From Methylobacterium sp. PvR107 (GTDB lineage: Bacteria; Pseudomonadota; Alphaproteobacteria; Rhizobiales; Beijerinckiaceae): a DNA stretch of 64,000 bases. The translations under genes and the position numbers were made by a program. Under the pieces are notes generated by a model. That model made no database searches and was not told the DNA's origin. It was given only the letters and a program-made list of their open reading frames with translations. Numbering within the stretch: the stretch's first letter is position 1; each line of letters opens with the position of its first letter. This document shows positions 33,197 to 41,218 of this stretch, piece after piece. The stretch lies in the NCBI RefSeq assembly GCF_017833295.1, contig NZ_JAFIBW010000001.1, positions 2,494,001 to 2,558,000 of the forward strand, in the 5' to 3' direction.

Positions 33197-35002
33197 GTGC
33201 CGCCCTTCCCGACAATTCCGCTCCTGCACGCGGCCTATTCCGACGGCCTCGACCCACGCACCGTCGTGGCTGAGGCCTATCGCCGGATCGCCGCGGTCGG
33301 CGATCCCGGCATCTTCCTCGCGCTGGTGCCGGAGGCCGACGCGCGGGACGCCGCGGGGGCGCTGCCGCCCTTCGACCCCGTGGCGATGCCGCTCTGGGGC
33401 GTCCCCTTCGCCGTCAAGGACAACATCGACGTCGCCGGCCTGCCGACCACCGCGGCCTGCCCGGACTTCGCCTATACGCCGACCGAGACCGCGCCCGCTG
33501 TGATGCGCCTCGTGGCGGCCGGGGCGATCCTGATCGGCAAGACCAACCTCGACCAGTTCGCCACCGGTCTCGTGGGCCTGCGGACTCCCTTCCCCGCCCC
33601 GCGCAACGCGATCGATCCGGCCTACGTGCCCGGCGGTTCCAGCAGCGGCTCGGCCGTCGCGGTCGCCCACGGGATCGTCGCCTTCGCCCTCGGGACCGAT
33701 ACGGCGGGCTCGGGCCGGGTGCCGGCGGCGCTCAACAACGTCGTCGGGTTGAAGCCGTCCCTGGGCTCGATCTCCAGCCGCGGCATGCTGCCGGCCTGCC
33801 GGACCCTCGATACGCTCTCGGTCTTCGCCGGGACCGTGGCCGACGCCGACGCGGCGTTCCGGGTCATGCTGGGCTTCGACGGCGCCGACCCCTGGTCGCG
33901 GGCCCTACCGGTGGCCGCGACGCCCGCCGGCCTCCCTCCGGGCCTACGCCTGGGCCTGCCGGATGCGGCGAGCCTCCGCTTCGGCGGCGACGATTTCTCG
34001 GAGGCGGCCTTCGCGGCGACGGCCGCCGATCTCGAAGCCCTCGCCGGTGCGGCAACGCCCATCGATTGCGCGCCGATGTTCGCCGTCGCGGCCCTGCTCT
34101 ACGACGGGCCCTGGGTTGCCGAGCGCTACGCGGCGATCCGGCCGGTCATGGAGACGCGCCCCGAGATCCTGCACCCGACGACGCGGGCGGTCATCGCCAA
34201 CGCCGGGCGCCACAGCGCCGCCGACGCCTTCGCGGGCCTCTACAGCCTCACGGAGCTGCGCCGCCCCGCGGACGCGATCTGGGAGCGCGTCGACGTGCTC
34301 GCCGTGCCGACCTATCCGCGCCCGCAGACCTGCGCGGCCTTGGCCGCCGACCCGATCGGGCCGAACAGCGAGCTCGGAACCTATACCAACTTCGTCAACC
34401 TGCTCGACTGGTGCGCCCTCGCGGTCCCGGGTCGGCCCCGCGCCGACGGCTTCCCCGCGGGGGTCACCCTGCTGGCGCCGCGGGGATCGGACGGGCTGCT
34501 CGCCGCCCTGGGCGCACGCCTGCACGCACGTACGGCGGCCCGGATCGGTGCGGGCCCGACGCCCGTGCCGGCGGCGGAGCCGGGCCCGGCGCGGGCCTTG
34601 CCCGGCGAGATCGAGCTGGCGGTGGTCGGCGCGCATCTGTCCGGACTGCCCCTGAACCGTGAGTTGACGGAACGCGGTGCCCGTTACCTGCGGACGGCGC
34701 CAACCGGGCCGGACTATCGCCTCTACGCCCTGCCCGGCGGGCCGCCGCAGCGCCCGGGGCTGCTCCGGGTGGCTGCCGGTGAGGGCGGCGCGATCGAGAC
34801 TGAGGTGTGGGCGCTGCCGCCCGCCGCCTTCGGGGCCTTCGTGGCCGGGATCCCGGCGCCGCTCGGCATCGGTACTCTGCGGCTCGCCGACGGGACGGCG
34901 CCCAAGGGGTTCCTGGTCGAGGCCGCCGGCCTTGTCGATGCGGCCGACATCACCCGCTTCGGCGGCTGGCGCGGCTACATGGCCGGTCGCGCGGCGGCCT
35001 AG
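33197..35002 (+). CDS. atzF: Allophanate hydrolase, AtzF type
   Basis: A 601-aa amidase-signature enzyme with the AtzF C-terminal domain. The Ser-cisSer-Lys triad is K74 ('PFAVKDNID'), S148 ('GGSSSGSA') and S172 ('GTDTAGSGRVPAA'), with exactly the spacing of AtzF. The C-terminal domain (about 470-600) has 'GLPLNRELTERGARYLR', 'APLGIGTLRLADGTAPKGFLVE' and 'DITRFGGWRGYMA'. AtzF converts allophanate to two ammonia and two CO2. The start is GTG 33197, 21 bp after the hydrolase gene. Urea carboxylase, which usually makes allophanate, is absent from the window, so allophanate must come from the imported compound or a distant gene. Confidence 0.93.
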   Translation: MPPFPTIPLLHAAYSDGLDPRTVVAEAYRRIAAVGDPGIFLALVPEADARDAAGALPPFDPVAMPLWGVPFAVKDNIDVAGLPTTAACPDFAYTPTETAPAVMRLVAAGAILIGKTNLDQFATGLVGLRTPFPAPRNAIDPAYVPGGSSSGSAVAVAHGIVAFALGTDTAGSGRVPAALNNVVGLKPSLGSISSRGMLPACRTLDTLSVFAGTVADADAAFRVMLGFDGADPWSRALPVAATPAGLPPGLRLGLPDAASLRFGGDDFSEAAFAATAADLEALAGAATPIDCAPMFAVAALLYDGPWVAERYAAIRPVMETRPEILHPTTRAVIANAGRHSAADAFAGLYSLTELRRPADAIWERVDVLAVPTYPRPQTCAALAADPIGPNSELGTYTNFVNLLDWCALAVPGRPRADGFPAGVTLLAPRGSDGLLAALGARLHARTAARIGAGPTPVPAAEPGPARALPGEIELAVVGAHLSGLPLNRELTERGARYLRTAPTGPDYRLYALPGGPPQRPGLLRVAAGEGGAIETEVWALPPAAFGAFVAGIPAPLGIGTLRLADGTAPKGFLVEAAGLVDAADITRFGGWRGYMAGRAAA

Positions 35003-35470
35003 GGATCAAGATCAGACGCTTGGTGCCCGCGGCGCGGAGCCGGTTTCGATCCAGGTCGGCCGTTCGGCCGACGATCGATGCCTACCGATGGCGGCAATCG
35101 ATCGGCCGTCCGCTCCTTCGGCTGGGGGGTCAAGCAGGTTCCGGAATCGCATTGGACAGCAAGCGTTCCATCCGCACTCACAGGCCGCCTGATCCGCTCC
35201 TGTTTCGTCTAACCCCACTCGCACTGCCACGCCTGTTTCTACCCGACAGCTGCATCCCCGGAGACAGCCCTGCACCTCGTCGGCCGTGAATGGCTTCGCG
35301 ATGAACCGTCATTCTCGACCGATCTCGCCCTCGTCCGGCCGTGTCCGTCGGGCGGGTCCAAGCTCGTTCGTCTCAATCGGGCTTGTGAACGGGCGCGCAA
35401 CACGCGCCGCATGCCGGTGCCGCATCAGCCGATGAGACGGTCACATCTGGCAGACTTCGTCCCATCGAGG
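35003..35470. other. 468-bp gap with decayed response-regulator remnant
   Basis: No intact gene was found. On the minus strand at about 35255-35308 the frame reads RFIAKPFTADEVQGCLR directly after a stop, which resembles the last helix region of a response-regulator receiver domain. The rest is unassigned and less GC-rich than the flanks. Confidence 0.4.
35055..35072 (+). terminator. Hairpin after atzF
   Basis: GTCGGCC-GTTC-GGCCGAC is a 7-bp stem with a 4-nt loop 53 bp after the atzF stop. There is no T-run; it is a possible operon end. Confidence 0.4.
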
Positions 35471-36466
35471 TCATTCGATCACTTCGTCAGCCCTGGCGAG
35501 GATGCTGGCCGGTATGCTGATTCCCGCCGCATTCGCTGAGGCAAGATTTATCGAAATCTTCAGGCGCAGGGGCTGGTAGAATGGGATGCTCCCGACGTCC
35601 GTTCCTCTCAAGATTTGCGAAACTTGTTGCCCGACATGTGCATTCAGGTCAACGAGATCGATATCATGACCTATAAGTCCTCCTCGAACGACATAGTCAC
35701 GCATCGGATAGAATGCGACGATACGGTGCTCGTTCACCAGTCTGATGATGAGATCCATGTTGTTGAAGTTTTCGACAGCCGTCGTGACCAAGGCCGATTT
35801 CGTTTTCTCAGCGGCAGCAGCCACAGCTGCACTGTACTGCGGCTCACGATGCGGACTTTCCACAGGAGGACCGATCAGTTGAAGCCCGGCCTTCTCGACA
35901 GCCGCTTGCACACTCGATCCCAAGGGACTTTCCCAGAGGGTACGGGATGTGAGCTGGAAAACACCTCGCGTATCCGGAACGATTTCTCTCAAAAACTCGA
36001 TGCGCTTTTCAAATATTTCAGGACTAGAGTTGACCATAATTCCAGTGACGTTGCCTCCAGGATGAGCCAGGGAGCGGGCCAGCCCGTACGATACCGGGTC
36101 ACTCGTCAAAGCGACGATCGGAATGCTTGTGGTCGCATCTTTAATCAATTTCGTCATGCGATCTGAAATGGACATTATGATATCGGGGCGCCATTTGACG
36201 ACTTCCTCAGCAGTTGCTTTGTAGTTTTCCGATATACCACCGCCGTCGAACCGACCCACGATCAAGCTGCTTCCCTCTTCGAAGCCAGATTTCGAAAGCT
36301 CGTCGAAAAATGCTCGAAAATTAGGGCTTTTCTCCCTCGTCATCAGGCTCGTTGATCGATCAGGATGCACAATCGCGAGCTTATAGGATCGGAGAGGCTG
36401 AGCCCGAACCATGCATGTCGACGCGAAAAGCGTCGCACCCGCCGCAAGGAATCGACGCCGTTTCAT
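35471..36466 (-). CDS. Orphan ABC substrate-binding protein, lower GC
   Basis: A 331-aa binding protein of the ABC_sub_bind (TrpX/YtrF-like uncharacterised) family. Leader 'KRRRFLAAGATLFASTCMVRA' (Tat-like, cleavage about 23), then 'YKLAIVHPDRS', 'FFDELSKSGFEEGSSLIVGRFDGGG', 'WRPDIIMSISDRMTKLIKDATTSIPIVALTSDPVSYGLARSLAHPGGNVTGI', all typical. A strong ribosome site (GGAGGGAGG) precedes ATG 36466. The base composition is clearly lower in GC than neighbours and codons are A/T-richer, suggesting acquisition. No permease or ATPase gene adjoins it. The ligand is unknown. Confidence 0.88.
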   Translation of the reverse strand: MKRRRFLAAGATLFASTCMVRAQPLRSYKLAIVHPDRSTSLMTREKSPNFRAFFDELSKSGFEEGSSLIVGRFDGGGISENYKATAEEVVKWRPDIIMSISDRMTKLIKDATTSIPIVALTSDPVSYGLARSLAHPGGNVTGIMVNSSPEIFEKRIEFLREIVPDTRGVFQLTSRTLWESPLGSSVQAAVEKAGLQLIGPPVESPHREPQYSAAVAAAAEKTKSALVTTAVENFNNMDLIIRLVNEHRIVAFYPMRDYVVRGGLIGHDIDLVDLNAHVGQQVSQILRGTDVGSIPFYQPLRLKISINLASANAAGISIPASILARADEVIE

Positions 36467-37098
36467 TCTTCCCTCCCTCCGATACATATTTAGTAATGAA
36501 GGCCGGTTCTGCAGTGTCTAGGCAAATTGGTAACGACAGGTGCAAAGTGCTAAGTGCATACGCGATCGAGCCGAGGGTGCCTCCTCGCGCGGCAGCGTAG
36601 CGGCCTCGATCCGAAGCGCTCCGGAACAGCGGGGGATCGGCAAGATAAAGATCCTGCACGACCCCGCGAGCATGGGGCAGGCGTCGCAATAGATCGTGGA
36701 AGCCAGCAGCGGATACTTCCAAGTTCTGGGAAGGAGCGTGAGCGGACGGGGCGGCATCGTCCGCTTCGTCTCGAAGATGCCTTGATACGGACGGGCAAGC
36801 CTTCGTCCGAGGCCGACCGCGTCAGCGGGTACCAGGCGTCAGATGTTGGCCACGCGCAGGCTGTCGCTTCCGATCCGGTATCCCGTCGAACCCTTCCGTC
36901 GATGCGGGCCGCTCCGTCATCACGCGTGCCGCGCAGTGGCCCCGAAGCGCGCCATCGGCCGTCGTGGCACCGACCGCGCTTCGTCGCTCTGCTCGCAAGG
37001 ACGGCGGCAGAGCCCTCGACCGACGCCGTCCGGGACCGCTCCAGGCCTCAAGCACCGGCGGGCTCCGATCGCGACCGGAGGCCCGTCCCTGCCGCCCC
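36467..37098. other. 632-bp gap: promoter side and family B-like repeat
   Basis: The gap begins with the promoter side of the orphan binding-protein gene (about 36467-36560, still low GC). Beyond 36830 it has a degenerate family B repeat (36914-37006) preceded by CGGTATCCCGTCGA, a segment shared with the repeat at 56766. No open frame here has credible protein features. Confidence 0.6.
36914..37006. repeat. Degenerate palindromic repeat, family B
   Basis: CTCCGTCATCACGCG at one end and GCTTCGTCGCTCTGCTCGCA AGGACGG at the other match the outer parts of the 8933 and 56801 elements, with a diverged centre. Confidence 0.55.
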
Positions 37099-37380
37099 TC
37101 ACGCGAGCAGATCGTGATGCGCGGGGTGCCGGCGCAGCCACGCGCGGGCGTACCCGCAGTGGGGCACGATCCGTTCACCGCCGGCCCGGGCCCGCGCCAC
37201 GACGCCCGCCATGAGCCTGTCGGCCGCTCCGGTGCCGCGGAGGACGGGCGGGGCGTAGACGTGGCTGATGAGGAGCTGCCCCACTTCGCGGCGATACGTG
37301 GCGAAGGCGACCTCGCCGCCGACCGCCAGCTCGAAGCGGCTCCGGTCGACATTGTCGCGCACCACCTCCGTCATCCACAT
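37099..37380 (-). CDS. Small GNAT-type N-acetyltransferase (YjdJ-like)
   Basis: A 93-aa protein of the small acetyltransferase family (Acetyltransf_CG). 'GGEVAFATYRREVGQLLISHVYAPPVLRGTGAADRLMAGVVARARAGGERIVPHCGYARAWLRRHP' contains the RGTGAA acetyl-CoA loop and the 'VPHCGYA' Cys typical of this family. The substrate is not known. ATG 37380 or 37374 could be the start. It appears to be monocistronic. Confidence 0.88.
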   Translation of the reverse strand: MWMTEVVRDNVDRSRFELAVGGEVAFATYRREVGQLLISHVYAPPVLRGTGAADRLMAGVVARARAGGERIVPHCGYARAWLRRHPAHHDLLA

Positions 37381-37627
37381 CTCCCGAACCCTAAATTGCC
37401 TGGACGTTTCCTGCAGCGGCGCCCTGGCCCAGGAACGTCGGGCTCCGGAGCAAGGTTTCTCCGCCCGCGCCGGTCTCGGCGCTCCCCGCTACGATGGGGT
37501 CTGTCGGACTCGTCGCCGCCCGTCGGATCGATGAACAGCCGCACCAGATCCGGTTCACGGTCGCGGTCGCATCCTCCTGTCATCCGGCCCGGTAAGCCCG
37601 GGGCCAGGGTTGTCAGGAGATCGTGTC

Positions 37628-37936
37628 ATGAAGCGCTCCAGGATGTTCGGGATGGCCGCGGTGCTGGCGGCAGGGTTTGCCACCGCCACGGCGGCCAATG
37701 CGGCGCCGTTCGGATACGGCCCGCCGGATGGCGGCGTGCGGTTCGAACGCGTGGCCGGCGGCTGCGGCCCCGGCTTCCACCCGAACCCGTGGGGCCATTG
37801 CCGGCCCAACGATCGCGGCTGGGGCTATGGCGGACCGCGCGGCCCCTATGGCGGCCGGCCGGGCTACGGATATGGCGGGTACGAGCGTGGCCCCGGCGGC
37901 TACGACGGCCCGCGCCGCTCCTACGGGGGCTGGTGA
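37628..37936 (+). CDS. GCG_CRPN-type secreted Gly/Tyr-rich protein
   Basis: A 102-aa secreted protein. Signal peptide at 1-25 (cleavage at 'ANAAPFGY'). The motif 'GCGPGFHPNPWGHCRPN' is the GCG_CRPN element found ahead of low-complexity repeats, and the remaining 40 residues are Gly/Tyr/Arg/Pro-rich. Function is unknown; family members are common and abundant in Methylobacterium and Bradyrhizobium-like genomes. The 3' end overlaps the convergent gene at 37921 by 16 bp. Confidence 0.85.
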   Translation: MKRSRMFGMAAVLAAGFATATAANAAPFGYGPPDGGVRFERVAGGCGPGFHPNPWGHCRPNDRGWGYGGPRGPYGGRPGYGYGGYERGPGGYDGPRRSYGGW

Positions 37937-38301
37937 CCGTCGCCGTCGGGCGGGGCGTCGGGGTGCCAGCCTGACAGCCCCGTCCAGGCCTCGCGGATGA
38001 AGGCGAGGCGGCGTTCGGCCCGCAGGGGATCGGTGCCGGCGACCTGCTGGAGCACCGCCGCCATCGCCTCGGGGCCACCCAGGGCTGCGGCGGCCTCGCC
38101 CTGGCGGCGCATGGCGGAGCGATGGGCCTTCATCGCGGGCCCGGCCTTCGGGCCGGTCTCGATCGCCTCCAGGACCGCGACCAGCGCCGCCACGATCGGT
38201 GCAACCTCCCGCCACGTCGGCACGGGTGGGTTTTCGGGCGCGACTGGCCGCGGCCCGCTCGGCGGCGGGACGGTGAAACCGGTGGTCAGCGGACGCTTCA
38301 T
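37921..38301 (-). CDS. Hypothetical 126-aa protein
   Basis: I do not recognise this protein. It starts MKRPLTTGFTVPPPSGPRPVAPENPPVP (Pro-rich, likely disordered), then a helical stretch 'WREVAPIVAALVAVLEAIETGPKAGPAMKAHRSAMRRQGEAAAALGG' and 'ERRLAFIREAWTGLSGWHP'. No signal peptide. GAGGAG lies about 9 bases ahead of ATG 38301. It overlaps the 3' end of the GCG_CRPN gene. Confidence 0.65.
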   Translation of the reverse strand: MKRPLTTGFTVPPPSGPRPVAPENPPVPTWREVAPIVAALVAVLEAIETGPKAGPAMKAHRSAMRRQGEAAAALGGPEAMAAVLQQVAGTDPLRAERRLAFIREAWTGLSGWHPDAPPDGDGHQPP

Positions 38302-38364
38302 GGCTGGACTCCTCAGGCGACCAAGATGAGCCGATAACCGGCCGGTGGACACCCGCGGGGGCGC

Positions 38365-38697
38365 ATGACCAGGCACTCATGGAGGAAGCGTTCCGGCGAG
38401 GAAGGCCTGTCGCGCCACATCCTGCCCAATGCCGGGACGATGGTCGGCGTGTGCACCACGTTGATCGGCCTGGTGAAGATCGTCGAGGGGCGCATCGGTC
38501 CGAGCCACGTCGACGAGGCTGCCGCACTGACGGCCATCCTGTTCCTGGTCAGCGCGATCGCCTCCTACCTGTCGATCCGCCTGGAATCCGAGAGCGACCT
38601 CGCGATCCGCCTGGAGCGCTGCGCCGATATCGGCTTCGTCCTCGGGCTGATCAGCCTGTCGGTCATCGCGATCCTGTTCGCCTACGAGACGATCTAG
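38365..38697 (+). CDS. Small membrane protein, 110 aa
   Basis: Three hydrophobic stretches: 'TMVGVCTTLIGLVKIV' (25-40), 'AAALTAILFLVSAIASYLSI' (52-71) and 'IGFVLGLISLSVIAILFAYETI' (89-110). The loop 'RLESESDLAIRLERCADI' is charged. The family is unknown to me, although it resembles small uncharacterised inner-membrane proteins in Rhizobiales. No operon partner is evident. Confidence 0.7.
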   Translation: MTRHSWRKRSGEEGLSRHILPNAGTMVGVCTTLIGLVKIVEGRIGPSHVDEAAALTAILFLVSAIASYLSIRLESESDLAIRLERCADIGFVLGLISLSVIAILFAYETI

Positions 38698-38826
38698 CGA
38701 GCGGCGGCCCGGCCCGTCCGGATGTCCCGTCGTGTCACGCGTGTTCCAGAACACGTCGGCCCTGAAAGCTTAGGCATACATCGGTTTCACCACGCGAACA
38801 CAGTCGCGAACCCGATGGAGGCCACG

Positions 38827-38931
38827 ATGACTTGGACGAACCGCATCACCATTGCCGCCACGCTGATCGGCGGCGCGATCGCGCTGGTGACCTATGCGCA
38901 GGCCCTGAGCCTACCCGCGCACTTCGCCTGA
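38827..38931 (+). CDS. Small 34-aa membrane peptide
   Basis: MTWTNRITIAATLIGGAIALVTYAQALSLPAHFA: one hydrophobic helix with a GGA-rich centre. GGAGG lies 8 bases ahead of ATG 38827; an in-frame ATG at 38815 is weaker. Function unknown. Plausible but not proven to be translated. Confidence 0.5.
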   Translation: MTWTNRITIAATLIGGAIALVTYAQALSLPAHFA

Positions 38932-39008
38932 CGCCGCACGTCCGGGAGACCGTCTTGCCACGGCCTTCCGGGCGTCACAGGGGTTGAGCCCGCTGAGGAC
39001 ACCGCGCC

Positions 39009-39179
39009 ATGAACGCGATCAGGGATACGACGGCTTGGATCGGCCACGCGCTCGCCGGGATGGCCTATGAGGTCTTCCTGAGCTTCGGTCCGCTCGCGGC
39101 GCCGATGGCTTCCGAAGGATCCGTCGCGCCGAGACGATGCCAGGATGAAAGCCGTCGTGAGACCGGGAATGGCCTCTGA
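39009..39179 (+). CDS. Small 56-aa open frame
   Basis: Begins MNAIRDTTAWIGHALAGMAY and ends ESRRETGNGL. A GAGGAC sits about 12 bases upstream of ATG 39009. The first half could be a short helix; nothing is recognisable. It follows the 34-aa peptide by 77 bp. Real coding status is uncertain. Confidence 0.35.
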   Translation: MNAIRDTTAWIGHALAGMAYEVFLSFGPLAAPMASEGSVAPRRCQDESRRETGNGL

Positions 39180-39357
39180 CGGACTGGCCTGACCATCCGT
39201 CGGCTGCCCTTGCCCGCCGCCTCCGTATCGCCAGGACCCTGCCCTGGCGACCGGCACGTCGGACGCCGCCGGATGCACGGACAGCCCAGTTCACCGCGCC
39301 GCCGGGCTTCGATAAAGGGTGGCGGGACCGTTGAGCCTCGCAGGAATAGGACCCGTC

Positions 39358-39864
39358 ATGTCGGCGCGCGCGCTGGTCCTGTTCCCGGACCCCTGCCTCT
39401 CTTGTCCGGCCTCCCCGGTCGATAGTTTCGGGCCGGACCTGAAGGTCCTGGCCGACGATGTACGGGACGCGCTCCGGACCGCGAGCGCCCTCGGCCTGAC
39501 AGCCCCGCATATCGGCGTGCCCGCGCGCGTCATGGTGATCCGGATGTCGCCGGATCAGGAGCCGCGCGCCTACGTGAACCCCACGATCCTTTGGGCGTCC
39601 TCCGACCTGGCGACGCATGAGGAGGGCAGCGTCAGCATGCCGGGCGTCCGCGAGCGGATCACCCGGCCCGCGCGCGTCCGGTTCGGCTACAGCGACCTCG
39701 ACGGATCGGCCCACGAGGAAGAGGCGGACGGCTTCCAGGCCGCGGTCATCCAGCACGAGATCGATCAGCTCGACGGCGTGTTCTGGATCGATCGCCTGTC
39801 GCGCCTGAAGCGGGATCGTCTCCTCAAGCGGTTCGGCAAGCTGAAATCGGCGGCGGCGCCCTGA
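39358..39864 (+). CDS. Peptide deformylase-like protein lacking two metal ligands
   Basis: A 168-aa PDF-fold protein. The three PDF motifs are present but altered: motif 1 'ALGLTAPHIGV' (45-55) for GxGLAAxQIG; motif 2 'EEGSVSMPG', where Ser 91 replaces the ligand Cys of EGCLS; motif 3 'QHEIDQLDG' (132-140), where Gln 137 replaces the second ligand His of HExxH, while H133 and catalytic E134 remain. The Fe/Zn site is therefore probably broken. It may be a non-catalytic paralogue or have another function. No fmt gene adjoins it, unlike housekeeping def. ATG 39358 has AGGA 12 bases upstream. Confidence 0.85.
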   Translation: MSARALVLFPDPCLSCPASPVDSFGPDLKVLADDVRDALRTASALGLTAPHIGVPARVMVIRMSPDQEPRAYVNPTILWASSDLATHEEGSVSMPGVRERITRPARVRFGYSDLDGSAHEEEADGFQAAVIQHEIDQLDGVFWIDRLSRLKRDRLLKRFGKLKSAAAP

Positions 39865-39955
39865 AATCCCGATCGGTTGTTTCGTTAGGTTAATGAGCGG
39901 CGCGCGATCTCGGCATACGCCCGGATCGAAGATGACGTTCGATGGAATTGCCGCC

Positions 39956-40264
39956 ATGAGCACAGATATCATCGACCTCGATGATCAGACGGCTTGGCTC
40001 GTCCAGCACCTTGCCATCAACGGGCCTGCCTCGGCCGAAGCGGCGACGGCCCTGACGATCGAGAAGCTGCGTCGATTGGAGGATCTGGCGCGACACGCAG
40101 GGGCCGACCGGCAGGCGTTCCAGAAGATCCTGTCGGCGCGCCGGGTGCTTGGCGACCGTGCCGATCTGGGCCGGGCGCCGCCTTTCGGCGAGAGCGCTAT
40201 CGCGATCAATCTCATCCCGGAAGCGCTGCAGCTTCCCGACGCCGGGACCGGACCGACGGTGTGA
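39956..40264 (+). CDS. Hypothetical 102-aa protein
   Basis: I do not recognise it. Start MSTDIIDLDDQTAWLVQHLAINGPASAEAATALTIEKLRRLEDLARHAGADRQAF is helical and acidic; a short hydrophobic 'ESAIAINLIPEALQLP' lies near the end. ATG 39932 is an in-frame alternative. It is 92 bp after the PDF-like gene on the same strand. Confidence 0.55.
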   Translation: MSTDIIDLDDQTAWLVQHLAINGPASAEAATALTIEKLRRLEDLARHAGADRQAFQKILSARRVLGDRADLGRAPPFGESAIAINLIPEALQLPDAGTGPTV

Positions 40265-40409
40265 ACTGCCCGTCGCGCACCAGGCGGCGATGCCGGGAAC
40301 ACCGGCGTCGCGCGATGTTCATTGGGCGAGGCGCCGGATTTCCTTCGGGCGCGAACTCGCGTTGCGTCTCACGCGGTATCCATGGCGGGCGCGTCCGCGA
40401 GACCTTCGG

Positions 40410-40860
40410 CCTGCAAATGCAGCGTTCCGCGACGTCATCCCACACCGGCAGCTGATCTATAGCGGACCGATCGACGCGTATTTCGACGGCCGGTTCGTGC
40501 GCCTGCCCTACCGCAGCCTCCGGTTCGTCCACACCACCCCGGACGTCACCCGTCACCAGCCGGTGGCGGCGGTGAACTATCCGCAGACCGAGGCCCACAC
40601 GCGGATCACCGAGTCGAAGCATCTCACCGGGCAGGAGCACGTGCTGACGTCGCTGACGTTCGAGTATTCGAGCGCCGAGGGTGATCCGTACTATCCGATT
40701 CCGAGGCCCGAGAACCAAGCCCTGTTCAAACGCTGCGAGCGCCTCGCGCTCACCGAGCGGAACGTGTGGTTCGTCGGCCGGCTCGCGACCGATCGCTACT
40801 ACAACATGGACCAGATCGTCGGGCAGGCCCTGGCGACCTTCCGGCGGATCGACGCCCAGT
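40410..40860 (+). pseudogene. glf: Truncated UDP-galactopyranose mutase (glf) relic
   Basis: About 150 residues clearly match the C-terminal half of UDP-galactopyranose mutase: 'FRDVIPHRQLIYSGPIDAYFDGRFVRLPYRSLRF', 'QPVAAVNYPQTEAHTRITESKHLTGQEH', 'AEGDPYYPIPRPENQALFKR' and 'VWFVGRLATDRYYNMDQIVGQALATFRRID'. The N-terminal FAD-binding half (about 200 residues, with GxGxxG) is missing, and the open frame upstream is unrelated. The relic is still in frame, so loss is by deletion rather than scattered mutations. It may be a remnant of a polysaccharide gene cluster. Confidence 0.85.
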
Positions 40861-41044
40861 TGGGGCACCCCGCCTCCGGCTCCGTGCGGATAAAGCTCCG
40901 GCCTTCGGCGACCATCCGGTCGCTCAAGTCTAGAACGGCCGATCGGCAGGGCGGAAACCGCGCCACGCCAGCTCGGTCGTCCGGCGTTCAAGAGCGGCCG
41001 GAGCCGAAGCCCGGCCGCGCCTGCAGCCCTGTCGCGCGGCCCGC

Positions 41045-41143
41045 TCAGAAGGCGCGGTTACGCGCCGGATGCGGGTTGCCGTAGCGGCGGCGCAGGTAGG
41101 ACACGACCTTCGGGAGAAGGAAGGCGATCAGGATCTTGCGCAT
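41045..41143 (-). CDS. Small 32-aa basic peptide downstream of xthA
   Basis: Begins MRKILIAFLLPKVVSYLRRR and ends GNPHPARNRAF: a short hydrophobic helix followed by a basic tail, as in many small membrane-associated peptides. It lies 76 bp after xthA on the same strand. The ribosome site is weak. Coding is plausible but unproven. Confidence 0.4.
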   Translation of the reverse strand: MRKILIAFLLPKVVSYLRRRYGNPHPARNRAF

Positions 41144-41218
41144 CGGGGCTGGCTCGCATCGCGGGTTCGTGAGCGGGCAATGCGCCGGATACATCGCGGT
41201 TCCGCGTAGGGCGCAGGA

